Positions 50,387 through 60,543 of a stretch of 64,000 nt of DNA are shown one piece after another. The translations under genes and the position numbers were made by a program. Origin of the DNA: Phoronis australis (lineage: Eukaryota > Phoronida > Phoronidae); contig NMRA01000411.1 in NCBI GenBank assembly GCA_002633005.1, positions 291,083-355,082 of the forward strand, given 5' to 3'. The notes below the pieces were generated by a model. It ran no database searches, was not told the origin of the DNA, and saw only the letters and a program-made list of their open reading frames with translations. Position 1 is the first letter of the stretch. Each line of letters starts with the position of its first letter.

Positions 50387-50824
50387 CAGTGGCCGGTTGC
50401 ATGAAACAGTCCCAAACAGGGACTTAACTAGTAAGTTCCCTAAATCTACTGCGTATTTTTGGACTTGTGAAAACCTCGATTGCTCTTTCTTTTATTGGTT
50501 TAGGTCCACTACTAATTCAACTTTTGACTTTTATACAAATTGAGAATTAACTTTACGTGTAATTGTCAATATTATCGAAAATAGTTAGGGATCTTTTCAT
50601 GCAACACACCCAATTTAGGGACTAAGCCCCTATTTATTTTCAACGAATTATGGGCTCAGTTTTTAATTATATTATTAGGAAATGTCATTAATCAAAGAGG
50701 AACTCATAATAAAGATGAAATGATAGAAATATTTTGCACCTGTGAGTCCATGAAGATACAAATACGCAAAAATACTTAGGGAACTGAGTCCCTATTTGGA
50801 ACTGTTTCATGCAACCGGGCACTG
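50387..50824. mobile_element. 438-bp TIR element (non-autonomous DNA transposon), copy 1
   Basis: Terminal inverted repeats of ~45 bp start CAGTGGCCGGTTGCATGAAA on the left and CAGTGCCCGGTTGCATGAAA on the right (reverse complement). They continue with a shared CCAAA.AGGGACT. A third, internal, degenerate copy of the TIR motif lies near 50597-50635. No coding capacity is seen. CAGTG termini recall hAT-type elements, but I see no 8-bp target duplication. Confidence 0.7.
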
Positions 50825-51186
50825 GAGAGCCCTATTCAAAAAGTTCAGTGCGTTTTGGCGCTGGAGACCGGGATGGCCCTCACGTGCGGACGCCACTGAA
50901 CTGAAGCGATTCTGCTGTGCTCTACGCTGCAGGTGGCCATCCATGGTCTATTCAGCTAACTGAACAGTAGAGGCATAAAAAAAAAACACAGAAAACACCG
51001 CAGTAAACTGGGTAGAGTTCAGTAACGCTAGGACCTCGCTAATCGAATCAAAATCACGGCAATAAAGCGTTACTCAGTTCCTTGAACAAAACAAACTATG
51101 ATAAAAAACATCATTTCAGATTTAGACTAAATGTACATATCTTCAACAAATTAGCAATTGTTAGAACTTGGGAGAGGCCGGGAGAT

Positions 51187-51379
51187 GGGCCGGTGTAGCA
51201 TTAAATAATGATCCCGTGAAAAAATGACCCGTGGGTCATTTTTCACTATTAAAAATGAATTGGGGTAGTTTTTTGACGGGGCCTAAATTCAATGTGGAAA
51301 ATTTTCAACCCATGCAAATATGACCCCACGTCCGTAAAAACTACTCACGGGGTTATTATTTAACGCGTCACACCCCCCC
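51187..51379. mobile_element. MITE-like inverted-repeat element upstream of the Ig gene
   Basis: The left end (GTGTAGCATTAAATAATG..CCCGTGA) and the reverse complement of the right end (GTGTGACGCGTTAAATAATA..CCCGTGA) match over ~30 bases with gaps, about 190 bp apart. Inside, at 51223-51246, is a palindrome AAATGACCC-GT-GGGTCATTT. The element ends about 50 bp before the TATA box candidate. No clear target duplication was seen. Confidence 0.55.
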
Positions 51380-51427
51380 GCAAGTTGCTGGCCCCTGAGC
51401 CAGCAATGACTCACGGCTGCTCTGCGC

Positions 51428-51435
51428 TATAAATA
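51428..51435 (+). promoter_or_regulatory. TATA box candidate for the Ig gene
   Basis: TATAAATA lies 370 bases before the ATG, in the only moderately GC-rich stretch upstream. With a start site ~30 bases on, the 5' UTR would be about 340 bases, or shorter if spliced. Confidence 0.45.
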
Positions 51436-51448
51436 ACTCTTTGATCAA

Positions 51449-51456
51449 TGACGTCA
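51449..51456. promoter_or_regulatory. consensus CRE (TGACGTCA)
   Basis: The perfect eight-base palindrome bound by CREB/ATF factors lies 13 bases after the TATA box candidate, near the expected start site. It suggests cAMP- or calcium-responsive control. The chance rate of an 8-mer in 64 kb is not negligible, so the position matters more than the motif. Confidence 0.4.
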
Positions 51457-51797
51457 TATTCACAGGTGGCCGGCGAAAAATTCAATGATCTTCACTATTA
51501 TGAAAGTCATAAAGTTAATTTCTAATATTTTGAGCTATGTCCATGGTTACTTAAGTAACTATGCCCATTACCCAATTCAATCAAAAAGTGCATTCGTGCA
51601 TTTTTGAAAATATTTACTTGCCGTGTGATGGTTACTCACCTTTAGTCACGTGAGTTTGCCGATGACTCAAAAATTCCGTTCTTTGTCGGTCATGTCCGGA
51701 AATAGGGTAAAGTGGCGATTGATGTGTGTTGAGAAACTGCGAACTGCCTCAAGATCTCAGCTAATTCTTCGAAGTATTCACTGACTGTTGAGTTAAA

Positions 51798-51843
51798 ATG
51801 TACTCTGTCATCGGTGTCGTGCTGTGCAGCATATTTGCTTCAG
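51798..51843 (+). CDS. Ig gene coding exon 1 (signal peptide)
   Basis: Encodes MYSVIGVVLCSIFAS and ends in phase 1 at TCAG|GTAAAGAC. It is the first ATG after an in-frame stop at 51789-51791. The short hydrophobic stretch is a plausible signal peptide, completed by exon 2. Confidence 0.82.
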
Positions 51844-54800
51844 GTAAAGACTCACTCTTTTTTACGAGTTCTTACTCTAAAACTTGTAATTGGGATATTT
51901 TTAAGTAAAGATTTGGGTCAACAAGACCATTTCAAACTTAGCACACCTGGAACCATCGTAACACCCCAGCCTGATTAGTACTGGTTCTACGGAGCCTCAG
52001 TACCTTGTGTGACTCAAATCAGAGTGAGGCTCATGTCGCCTTTATACTTTCTACCGACAACATAGTCTTATCAACAGTATTTCATGTTATAGTGGAACCA
52101 CTGGCGAAACCGTAAAATGGCTCACAACTTTGAAAACAAAAATGTGGGTTTTTACCCAGCTAGTTTCAAAACAGATGGCTACTTAGATAATTTCTGTAAA
52201 CGTTGACTGCTGACTACAACTTATGAGCTCATATTATGAGAACACAGAAGATAGCCCATCCACTGTGGAAATGTCTTACAATACAATTACATGCCAACTA
52301 TTCATGACTAAGTTTGAATCTTGGATAATTTGGCAATAAAAATGACATAAAGGTGGGTTTGGTATTTATGCACACCTAGCGGATACGAAACATAAGAATA
52401 CTTCTAAAGTGTATTGACATATAACCAATTTAAATTTGAATTAAATTTGGTAGAAAATAAAACTGAAACTAAATAAGGCGATCCAGATCCTCCCAAGGAT
52501 ACTATTGTTTCACCAAATGTAGAATATAAATAGGTGAATAAAACAACAAGAATGGATCAACTGAAATTTTCGGATATAACGTCCTTCATCAACAGAAACA
52601 GAAATGAAGTAAAATTAAACACTATATGTCAATTGTCATATAGTGTTTGATTTTACTTTATTTCTGTTTCTGTTGACGAAGGACGTTATATTCGAAAATT
52701 TCAGTTGATCCATTCTTGTTGTTTTATTTACCTATTTATAATTAAATTTGGAAAATTATCTAAGTCTGAATTTACCTGCTACACAGATTATGTTCATGGC
52801 AAGCCTTCCCCGTACAAGTGACAGTCATTTATTTGTTTAGAAGGCAAACACTTTGTCGTGTTTAGCTGGCTAAAAAATAAAAATTAACTTAGGCCTGTTG
52901 CTGCCATAAAATCAGTCTTAAATAATGATATTCCTTGTAAGGTAAGCTATGATAAGATTCTGTTTCCGTTACCAACAAGAATACCGAAACCAACAGCAAC
53001 TGAAGAAAACGTAATTCAAGGAAACGCTTCAGAGTATATTGGGGTTGGCAAACCCCAGCAAAATCTGAAGCGCTTTCTTTTGAGAGATCAAAAGACCTAA
53101 TTCAAATTTTATTTCTAGCAAGGCTTTAAAATGTTTTTTTTTTTGTTCCATGCGCCTGCAGCTTTCATCACAGAAATAAACCTGATGAATCATTGCTTTG
53201 AATTGTAAATTGAGAATTGTGGCCGTCTGTTTTGTCGGGATGACATATTTGCCTCATTCTTGAATCCGTTTCATTTGCAGTTTACAGCCAGCGACCCACT
53301 ATAACCCAGGATATGAAACCAGTCATTAAGAATAGGGGCGACACAGCTGAACTGCAATGCCATGTTAAATTTCCACGAAACAACCCATACGAATATAAGG
53401 TATCTTTTATGGCGATATTGTATTATTACAACATGTTATTAATTACAATGTTGTATTAATTACAACATTGCTTTACTATGTGTAAATGTATTGCAAACAT
53501 GCACGGTTAGCAGAAGACCCCGGGTTTGAGTCCCGGTTGAGGCAGAAATCTTTTCAGACTTAAACTCATTAGGTCACGTGATGTGGCTAACAGGTGGCGT
53601 GCTGACCAGACTTTAAAAAGTTTGCGATATACATTTCCACATCAGTTTAAGATTTATATATTTATGTGTAAATGTCTGATTAAGCCAATAACGATTTTTG
53701 TTCATTTCTAGATGAACAATCCAATATTGCTATTCACCCCATGTCTTTCTTTGATTTTGATGGTTATTTGCCCTATTGCTAAAGTTAAGGTAACTTTAAT
53801 TATTACCTTTGTTCCCAAATATTAAATTTCTTGAATATGATTATCCTATTCACTGTAAACTCATTAATTTTATGTTTTTAAGACCTTAGGTAACCACAAC
53901 AATTGATCATGTGCACATTTTGAAATTCGTAAATTTATGTCTTTAACTATGTGAACTTTGTTCTTCTAAAAAATTAAAAATTTTCACAGAGATCGCAGTA
54001 AATTCAACAAATGTTTTTGTTTTGCATGAAACTTATATATTCCATTTATTCCGTTAGCACCGAACAAAAGCGCTGCTAGGATTTTCAGTTAAAGCTTTTG
54101 GGCCAGAATTTAAGTGTCTAAAATCGCAACACTCCGATATTTTCAACTGACATTGAAGTCTTAATTTTACAATGAAGTACTTGGGATTAACAGCAAATAT
54201 GAAACATGCTACTGCAGTCAATGGAATAAAGAAGAAAGATTTAAAGAGTTTGTGCAAAAAGTTTCTTGTGATTGGATTCCTGTATGATGGTGATCTCTGA
54301 AAAATCACGGTTCTTTGAAAAAAATTGTGATCCCTTTGATTAGGAAGGTTTCAAAGAATATAGTTTTGCTAGTTTATAATTCATTAAATTTTCAAGAAAT
54401 ATTAACTTTATATAACATTGCTACTAAGCTGGCGGACCGTTTCTCTGTTTTACCGTGCAAACTGCATTAACTGTAGTTCTTTTTGTGTAAATTACAAAAT
54501 ACTTATGCAACACTCAAATTAATGAGTGAAATTCCAAGTGGGCACTGATGATGTCATGTGCATTGATTTCACCTTCTGTATGCTGTGTTCAGGCTAGAAA
54601 GGGTAGATTTTAAGCTGAATTTATCAAAAACACAGGCATTCGAAATTCCAAAATGTGCATTTTGTCGAGTTTGCATGGTATCAACCATAACAGATAGGGT
54701 ATTTGTGTAGGATTACACCCAGTAGCACTGGTCTGAACTGAATTATTTTGTACTGGGATTAGATATGCTTGACTTGCAGTAAAATTTCATGAACTGCGAA

Positions 54801-57800
54801 CACAATGTATCAAATAAGATGAAATTCTGCTCTTCATTTTTGCTTGCAACAAATAAGTGTTTCACCTTTTTTAAGTTCTATGCAGTATCTAGTGTCATAC
54901 AATGGTTAGAGGAATTATGGGTGTTTACAGCACTGGTGTCCATGAAGTGACACCAGTTTTTGGGATGAAATTTGTCCGAAATTGGTCAGATTTTACTTTA
55001 AACTATCAGCTTGCTTGTTTGATTACTTAATGACACTGGCATGGTTATATCTAATAATGCATCTTTTTCCCTGCTATGTAGGTTCGTTGGAATCGCGAGA
55101 TGAAGCGAGGTTCTTACAAGCTTTCAGAAAATAATAGAATAGACACACCTTTTAACAGTGCTACTGCGGATGGCCAGTTGCATTATGACGTGGACGTGTC
55201 TAGGACTGGCTCTTCCTACATATATGTCTACAGTCTCATTATTCGTGGACTGGTACGCGATGACACCGGTTTTTACACATGTCAGGTCATTATACCTGGC
55301 GATCGGGACTTTCTGCATAAAAAAGTCGAGGTCCGCGTAACAGGTGAGTTTCTGTCACCTATATTTCCTTGAAGTATTCATAGTTGGTGATCAATTGATT
55401 TGCAATCAACAGGGCTTTCTTCATTCAGTGCAAATGTATTCTAATGCTCTAAGCTATCAATGTATTCTGATGTTCAAAGTGATCAATGGATTCTGATGTT
55501 CTAAGCTGTAACTATATTCCAAAGTTCTAAGCTATACAGATGTTTGGTGATGCCGTGTCTAGCGTTATTATGACGCGATTTGAAGCGGCAACTAGGAATG
55601 AGAATGCAGTCACATGACATTGGAAAAAAATCACAGGTCTTGGACATTTTTACCATTCGTGCAACCATGGCGGCATTTTAGCTTTGGAAACTTCATGTGT
55701 TTGGATTAATTGGTGTGCGCCCACAATGGTTGTATCTATTGGATACAGGCTCCTCTCAGATTAATTTAAGTGCGCAATATTTACATGTATCAGTGAATGG
55801 GTAACCAAGTCAGCAAACATAGACTACCACGGTTTCCAGAATTCCTGTATTTCATTTGGATTTTTTGCTTTGGCACTACAGAAAACCAATTTTATTTCAT
55901 GGTGGATTTTTACAGAGCCACCAACTATTTCTGGCCATACCATTAACGAGAAAAGCTTCATCAATGGATCATCAGAAATGTTCTGTGAAGCGGAAGGAGT
56001 TCCCCGGCCAACCATACAATGGGCAAAGGTGTCCGGCCACCATCTATCCATGCCTAAAGACCACATTTTTGAGGTTTGAAACTTTCTCATTGTCTGAAGT
56101 ATTTTGTTTCCTTTAGTTTCATTTCTTTGCTGTTTCAACTCACAACTCATTCTGTCGTCGAGAAGTAAGCTCATATTTCTTACAATATACATAGGCAACA
56201 AAAAAATGTCATCGTGATGGCCCGAATATTTGTCAGGGTTATGCTTAAGTTGATAATGATTATTGAGTAGTTGGTAACTGATGTAATTGTCAGTCGGCAT
56301 ATTTGCTACACTGAATTTGAAGTGTGGTCACAGTTGAATGAAACTTTTTTACTGTTGTAGAAACAGTCTCATATTGTACGCGTAGAATTGAAATTTCCAA
56401 GTTTAATCACCAGTTTCTAATATAATCGCACTGTCTGTCTATCATCTGGAGTTGGTTGTCAGAAGAGTTTCTACAAACACAATGTGACAATAAAATAAAC
56501 AATGCACACAAAACGACAAAACGGTATATTTCACTTGGACATATTTCGACTTGCGACATCTGACTATGTGAAAAAACTGACAATGGAAGTGGCGTGCTTA
56601 ATAAGACTCAAGAGGGGGCTACTGCAAACTTATACTGATGTTTCAGAACAAAATACTTAGCGACCGGAAGTTTCGAAGCGTGCTTAAGATGAAGAATCTG
56701 CAAAAGGATGACCGAGGAACATTCCGCTGTCTAGCGTCCAATAACGTTCCAACGCAGTCACCAGTAGAAAGAACAATTTTATTGGCTATTGAATACAAAC
56801 CTTCCACAAGAACGACTAACCCCGTTGTCACTGCCTACTTGAATAAGCCATCTGCAAAGCTGTCATGCATATCTTCAGGTATGTAGGGTATCAGCGTTTA
56901 TTACCGATGTAGGAAACTTGTCTTTAATTAAGGGACAGTACCCTCGAGAAAAGTGATTTTCTGAGATCAGACTCAGGGCGGAATCGAGCCGGAACCTCCG
57001 GGGTCACAGTCTAACCCTGTGCTGGTGGAGCTGAATCTTAACACTCCATAAATGGCAGGGAATTCTGAGCGTTTTTAAGTGCAAAGTCGCTGGCCTGGAT
57101 TTTAGCAAATGTCCGGCAGCTTGGCAAAAATTGACAATTTGTACTAAATTCACAAAAACATGATGTTGTTGGTTTTTAGCTCTGTTCAAAGCTACAAATT
57201 TTGAGAATTGTATCCAATCCAACAATAATACTAAAAATGTGTTTTTCAGCCCAAAAATTGTTCCCGCCCCTTTAGGTTGGAATAGTTTTTCGTTACAAGG
57301 AACAGAGTTGGAATCAAACTTTGGAAGCCAATGTAGGAATTTTTTAGACATTCGGGAATTTATTTAAAACTTTATAATTGAGTTTTAAGGGAGTAACATG
57401 GGAAATTATATACGGTGGTGCGTCTCTGATAAATAGTGGAGTATTTATATACCGTGGGCTGTAAACTGCTTCAGTTCGCAGCGTCTCTGATAAATAGTGG
57501 AGTAATTATATACCGTGGGCTGTAAACTGCTTCAGTTCGCAGCGTCTCTGATAAATGGTGGAGTAATTATATACGGTGGTGCTGTAAACTGCTTCAGTTC
57601 GCAACGTCTCTGATAAATAATGGAGTAATTGTATTGGGTACAATAACGTGTTGATGTTTCTCACAAACAAAATATGGAAATTGTATGTAACTGCACATTG
57701 CCTTTCTGTAGGTGACCCCGTTCCTCAGGTGACGTGGGTCCGAGAACAAAAACCTAACGTCAAGCTAACAACAGGATCCAAATATCTGGTGCAGGAGAGT

Positions 57801-59091
57801 AGGAAAGGAGCCTTTCTTAGGTCTGGGGAGACGTATCATACACTGGTCGTGAAAGACATCCGTTCAAGCGATTTTGGCTACTACGTCTGTAAGGCAGAAA
57901 ACAGACATGGAATCGCCACATCACGTGTAAATCTTTACCGTAAGTTACTCTGCGTATGCATGTGATTGTAAATGTGGTGTGACGCTCCCTGTCAATCAGC
58001 GACCATCATCTGTCTGTCGTAACTTCCGCTTTTTCATTGGTTAAATGTAAATTCATGAGATGGAACTTGAGGAGGTTTGATACTTCATTTTCCTCCTCCA
58101 GTTGTATCAAATTTCAAAACAAAATTCGATTTTACCTGACGTAGAGTTTGTATACTGTACTTTTCCACTTTTTACTGTGGTTCTGTCGACAATGAGCATT
58201 GCTCACAACCTAGTGGTGGTTTCTAGTACGACGTCCACAAAATTAAAATTGGTAAACTGTAATCCACCTTGATAACAATGTTTTTGAGCAATTAGTGATT
58301 TTTTAGAAGTACCAACATTATTGTTTTTATATCATTATTTGTTGTTATTAGTACTGTTATTGTTATTGTTATTATTTTGTTATAATACTTGCTATATTAT
58401 AATTAATGACATTATTCAGAAACATATATGTTAAACTACATGTGTTTTAATACGGGTGATGTTATTAGCTGAGGTTGGTGCGCCCTGTAAGTGTTTCATC
58501 GCGACCAATGATCAAGTGAAATTACTCGTCGCAATAACTGAGTAATGTCACCTGCATTAAAATGCATGTAATTTAACATATTTATAGCATGTATTGAAGA
58601 CTTTGTCCACATTTTTCCAGTGACCATTTTCTTTCCCTGTGCAATACCCGTGTCACCTGACCACAATAAGCTTGTACTTTATTGTACGGATACGTGACAA
58701 GGTTAATGTTCACGAAAGATGCATGCGGTGTAATTATTGTTATTGCAGTTTTGTTGTTATTTTAATTATAGTTATTGATTCAGTTATTTTGTTATTTTAT
58801 TTTATTTTACCATTCATACCAGAGCTGGATACATTTCAAATACTATTATTTTTATTTCAAAAACTCTGGACAATATTTGTAAACTGAAACATATGGCGCT
58901 TGCAACATGTTGTGTTAAAAAGTATGTGTTGGACTTGACTTTATTTTTCTTTTGCAGAAAGCAATCAGCAGTCATACAATGTTATTGACAGAATTCGAGA
59001 TGAAGTTAGGAGTGACACGTCCAGGTCAGCAGTGTCTGTGGTCTTACTGGCAGTTCTAGCTCCACTGCACAGTATTCTTCACATGCTGTGA
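51798..59091 (+). CDS. lachesin-like three-Ig-domain cell-adhesion protein, probably GPI-anchored (7 coding exons)
   Basis: Coding exons: 51798-51843, 53281-53399, 55082-55343, 55916-56073, 56647-56878, 57712-57939, 58958-59091. They sum to 1179 nt, or 392 residues, against ~360 recalled for insect lachesin. All introns are GT..AG, phases agree, and an in-frame TGA at 51789 precedes the ATG. Layout: signal peptide ~1-18; Ig1 Cys42-Trp58-Cys122 with DDTGFYTC; Ig2 Cys166-Trp178-Cys223 with DDRGTFRC and a sequon at Asn159; Ig3 Cys269-Trp281-Cys332 with SDFGYYVC; linker 349-370; hydrophobic tail 373-392. The opening RPTITQDMKP and the domain order match the lachesin / neurotrimin (IgLON) family of surface adhesion proteins of neurons and epithelia. 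The short tail with no following cytoplasmic segment suggests a GPI anchor. Orthology within the family cannot be settled by eye. Confidence 0.92.
52451..52739. mobile_element. foldback element copy B with 12-bp target duplication
   Basis: Same family as 2739-2969. The left part matches nearly base for base. The hairpin arms are ~104 bp (from 52524 to the loop, then to 52739) with an 8-base loop TCAATTGT. The flanking direct repeat AATTAAATTTGG lies at 52439-52450 and 52740-52751. It sits in intron 1 of the Ig gene. The arms differ at five sites, all transitions. Confidence 0.78.
53281..53399 (+). CDS. Ig gene coding exon 2 (start of Ig1)
   Basis: Residues 16-55, acceptor CATTTGCAG, donor AAG|GTATCT, phase 1 in and 0 out. 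It carries the N-terminal strand YSQRPTITQDM and the first Ig1 cysteine in ELQCHVKF. Confidence 0.9.
53446..53470. repeat. perfect small hairpin after Ig exon 2
   Basis: CAATGTTGTA and TACAACATTG flank a 5-base loop, 46 bases after the exon 2 donor. It is within a short TTAATTACAA tandem. Confidence 0.6.
53490..53545 (+). repeat. tRNA-derived fragment (T-arm with B-box)
   Basis: CCGGG-TTTGAGT-CCCGG at 53520-53536 is a perfect five-pair T-arm with a seven-base loop, and GGTTTGAGTCC is a near-consensus B-box. No matching acceptor stem or D-arm is evident upstream, so this is a SINE or tRNA-pseudogene remnant rather than a functional tRNA. In intron 2 of the Ig gene. Confidence 0.45.
55082..55343 (+). 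CDS. Ig gene coding exon 3 (rest of Ig1)
   Basis: Residues 56-142 plus one base. The acceptor is TATGTAG and the exon opens with VRWNRE, the core tryptophan of Ig1. It contains GLVRDDTGFYTCQV and ends in KKVEVRVT at donor CAG|GTGAGTTT. Confidence 0.93.
55916..56073 (+). CDS. Ig gene coding exon 4 (first half of Ig2)
   Basis: Residues 143-195. It opens with EPPTISG, the usual Ig1-Ig2 boundary in this family, then FCEAEGVPRPTIQW with the Ig2 cysteine and tryptophan. The donor GAG|GTTTGA is weak but gives the phase needed to join exon 5. Confidence 0.87.
56647..56878 (+). CDS. Ig gene coding exon 5 (second half of Ig2, start of Ig3)
   Basis: Residues 196-272 plus one base. It contains LKMKNLQKDDRGTFRCLASN, closing Ig2, and LSCISS, opening Ig3. 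The acceptor is GATGTTTCAG and the donor is CAG|GTATGTAG. A repeat element begins 50 bp after the donor. Confidence 0.93.
56928..57275 (-). mobile_element. TIR/tRNA-like element, copy 2
   Basis: It starts TTAAGGGACAG and ends near CGCCCCTTTAGG, a decayed inverted pair. The minus-strand interior has a good B-box GGCTCGATTCC (56990-56980) and the shared 3' part (ACAATTTGTACTAAATTCAC). It sits in intron 5 of the Ig gene, 50 bp after exon 5. Confidence 0.58.
57403..57636. repeat. 61-bp minisatellite, about 3.7 copies
   Basis: Units beginning CGTCTCTGATAAAT start at 57421, 57482, 57543 and 57605. It is in intron 5 of the Ig gene, ending ~75 bp before exon 6, close enough to sit near that exon's branch point. 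Confidence 0.9.
57712..57939 (+). CDS. Ig gene coding exon 6 (rest of Ig3)
   Basis: Residues 273-348 plus one base. It opens GDPVPQVTWVRE with the Ig3 tryptophan, contains IRSSDFGYYVCKAENRHG and ends in ATSRVNLY at donor ACC|GTAAGTTA. Confidence 0.93.
58958..59091 (+). CDS. Ig gene terminal coding exon 7 (GPI-type tail)
   Basis: Residues 349-392 and TGA at 59089-59091. It encodes a polar linker with IDRIRDEVRSDTSRS, then AVSVVLLAVLAPLHSILHML. A small-residue region (Ser367 to Ser372) before a hydrophobic C-terminus is the pattern of a GPI-attachment signal. The histidines make the tail less hydrophobic than typical. Confidence 0.88.
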
Positions 59092-60543
59092 TAGCCTTCC
59101 TGCTGTCATAGCCTCCGCCTCATCACCTCTGTATGGTGCCATAGCTACAAGACTTCTGGATGGATGTTAGCTGCATGAAAATGCAGCGGTTTTTCTCACC
59201 ACCGTGTGGCATCTCATGACAATATAATCTCTAATGTACTACTGCTGCAGCTGGTCATGATATTTTCAACTTGTTCCATTTCATACCCTGGGTTCCTCAC
59301 ACTTCCTACCATAATTTTTCCTGAACACTGTTTGGAGGCTTTTAGAAAAACGTGAATTATGTTTTTTGTTTTCGATAAGTTTAGAAACAATTGAGAATGT
59401 CTGAATTTATGTTCTTTGACTGGTCAAAAGTAGCCAACTTCAATGTAATATAAAACCAGCATTAATCAGTTTATGAAGCCAAAGCTAACCCCTTCTAATT
59501 CTATTTCCACAACAGTGTAACCAGATAGCAGAAAATGTCAACTTGTGTGATTTAATGGCTTGAATTTTGTTGTAAAATCTAATCAAGATAACTATATACA
59601 ATAGGTTCATCTGAGCGGCCTGTGCACGTCTGGTACAACATGTACCAGACCACCTGCAATAACTTTTTTTATTAATCAAAATATTGGATAACCTGTGTGT
59701 GAAATGGGATGTTCCAGGGTAATAGTCATGTTAGCAAAGCAGTGCTCAGCTTTAATAATATTTTGTTTATATTTTATATGTCCTTTACCAGTGTTCATTA
59801 CTGATACTAGGAAGGAATACCTGCTGATACTTTTTAGGTGGATGGAACAGGGTTGCGTTCCATAGATCCAAGACATTAGTCATATGCTTGCCTCCAGAAA
59901 TCTTCGCTTAGGGAATGGAAGCGGTCCATCCTATCCTATCACTTATGAATTCTGTCTGGTAATTCAGAAATTATATCCCCCAATTTAACATTCTAATCTC
60001 GACACCCATCACTTCCATAAACCTCAATTGGTTTACTCACCTTTAACCCTCATGATTTTGCATGGTCTTGTATGATCCTCCTTTTTTGACAAGATTATTG
60101 GGTCTGTGGAACGCACCACTGTTCTGTAAGCAGCTTCTCATCAGCATTAGCTTCTACTAACACTGTGTTAAACAAATTGGCGTTAGACAGTTATCACGTG
60201 TTGAGATTGTACATAAGTTGCACAAAATATCTTAAGGAAATTTTGTCACACCTTTGACTTTAGGTGCAGGCCATTTAAAATGCTGCACCGGGTTAGTATA
60301 GTCATTTCCTGAATTATTGACTGTTTGAGATAAAAATTACTTCTCATCCTTCCCTTGAGTGTAGTTTCTGATTGAATAGCCTAATCAAAATGTTAACAAG
60401 GCTCATAATCACTCCGTAAATTAAAATTTATTTGAGATTATTTGCGCATGACGTATCTTACAGAATGATGTCTCACTCTTTTCTCTTTATACTATTATTG
60501 CGCAGGTTCTCAGGCTTAGCCATCAAACATTACAAAGGTTTAT
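59092..60543 (+). other. Ig gene 3' untranslated region or downstream DNA
   Basis: No further coding exon is seen after the stop at 59091 and no canonical AATAAA in this stretch. The transcript may extend through it. Confidence 0.4.

Noticed and set aside
55824-56300. 158-codon minus-strand frame opposite Ig exon 4
   Set aside because: It is the antisense shadow of the Ig exon and its flanking introns.
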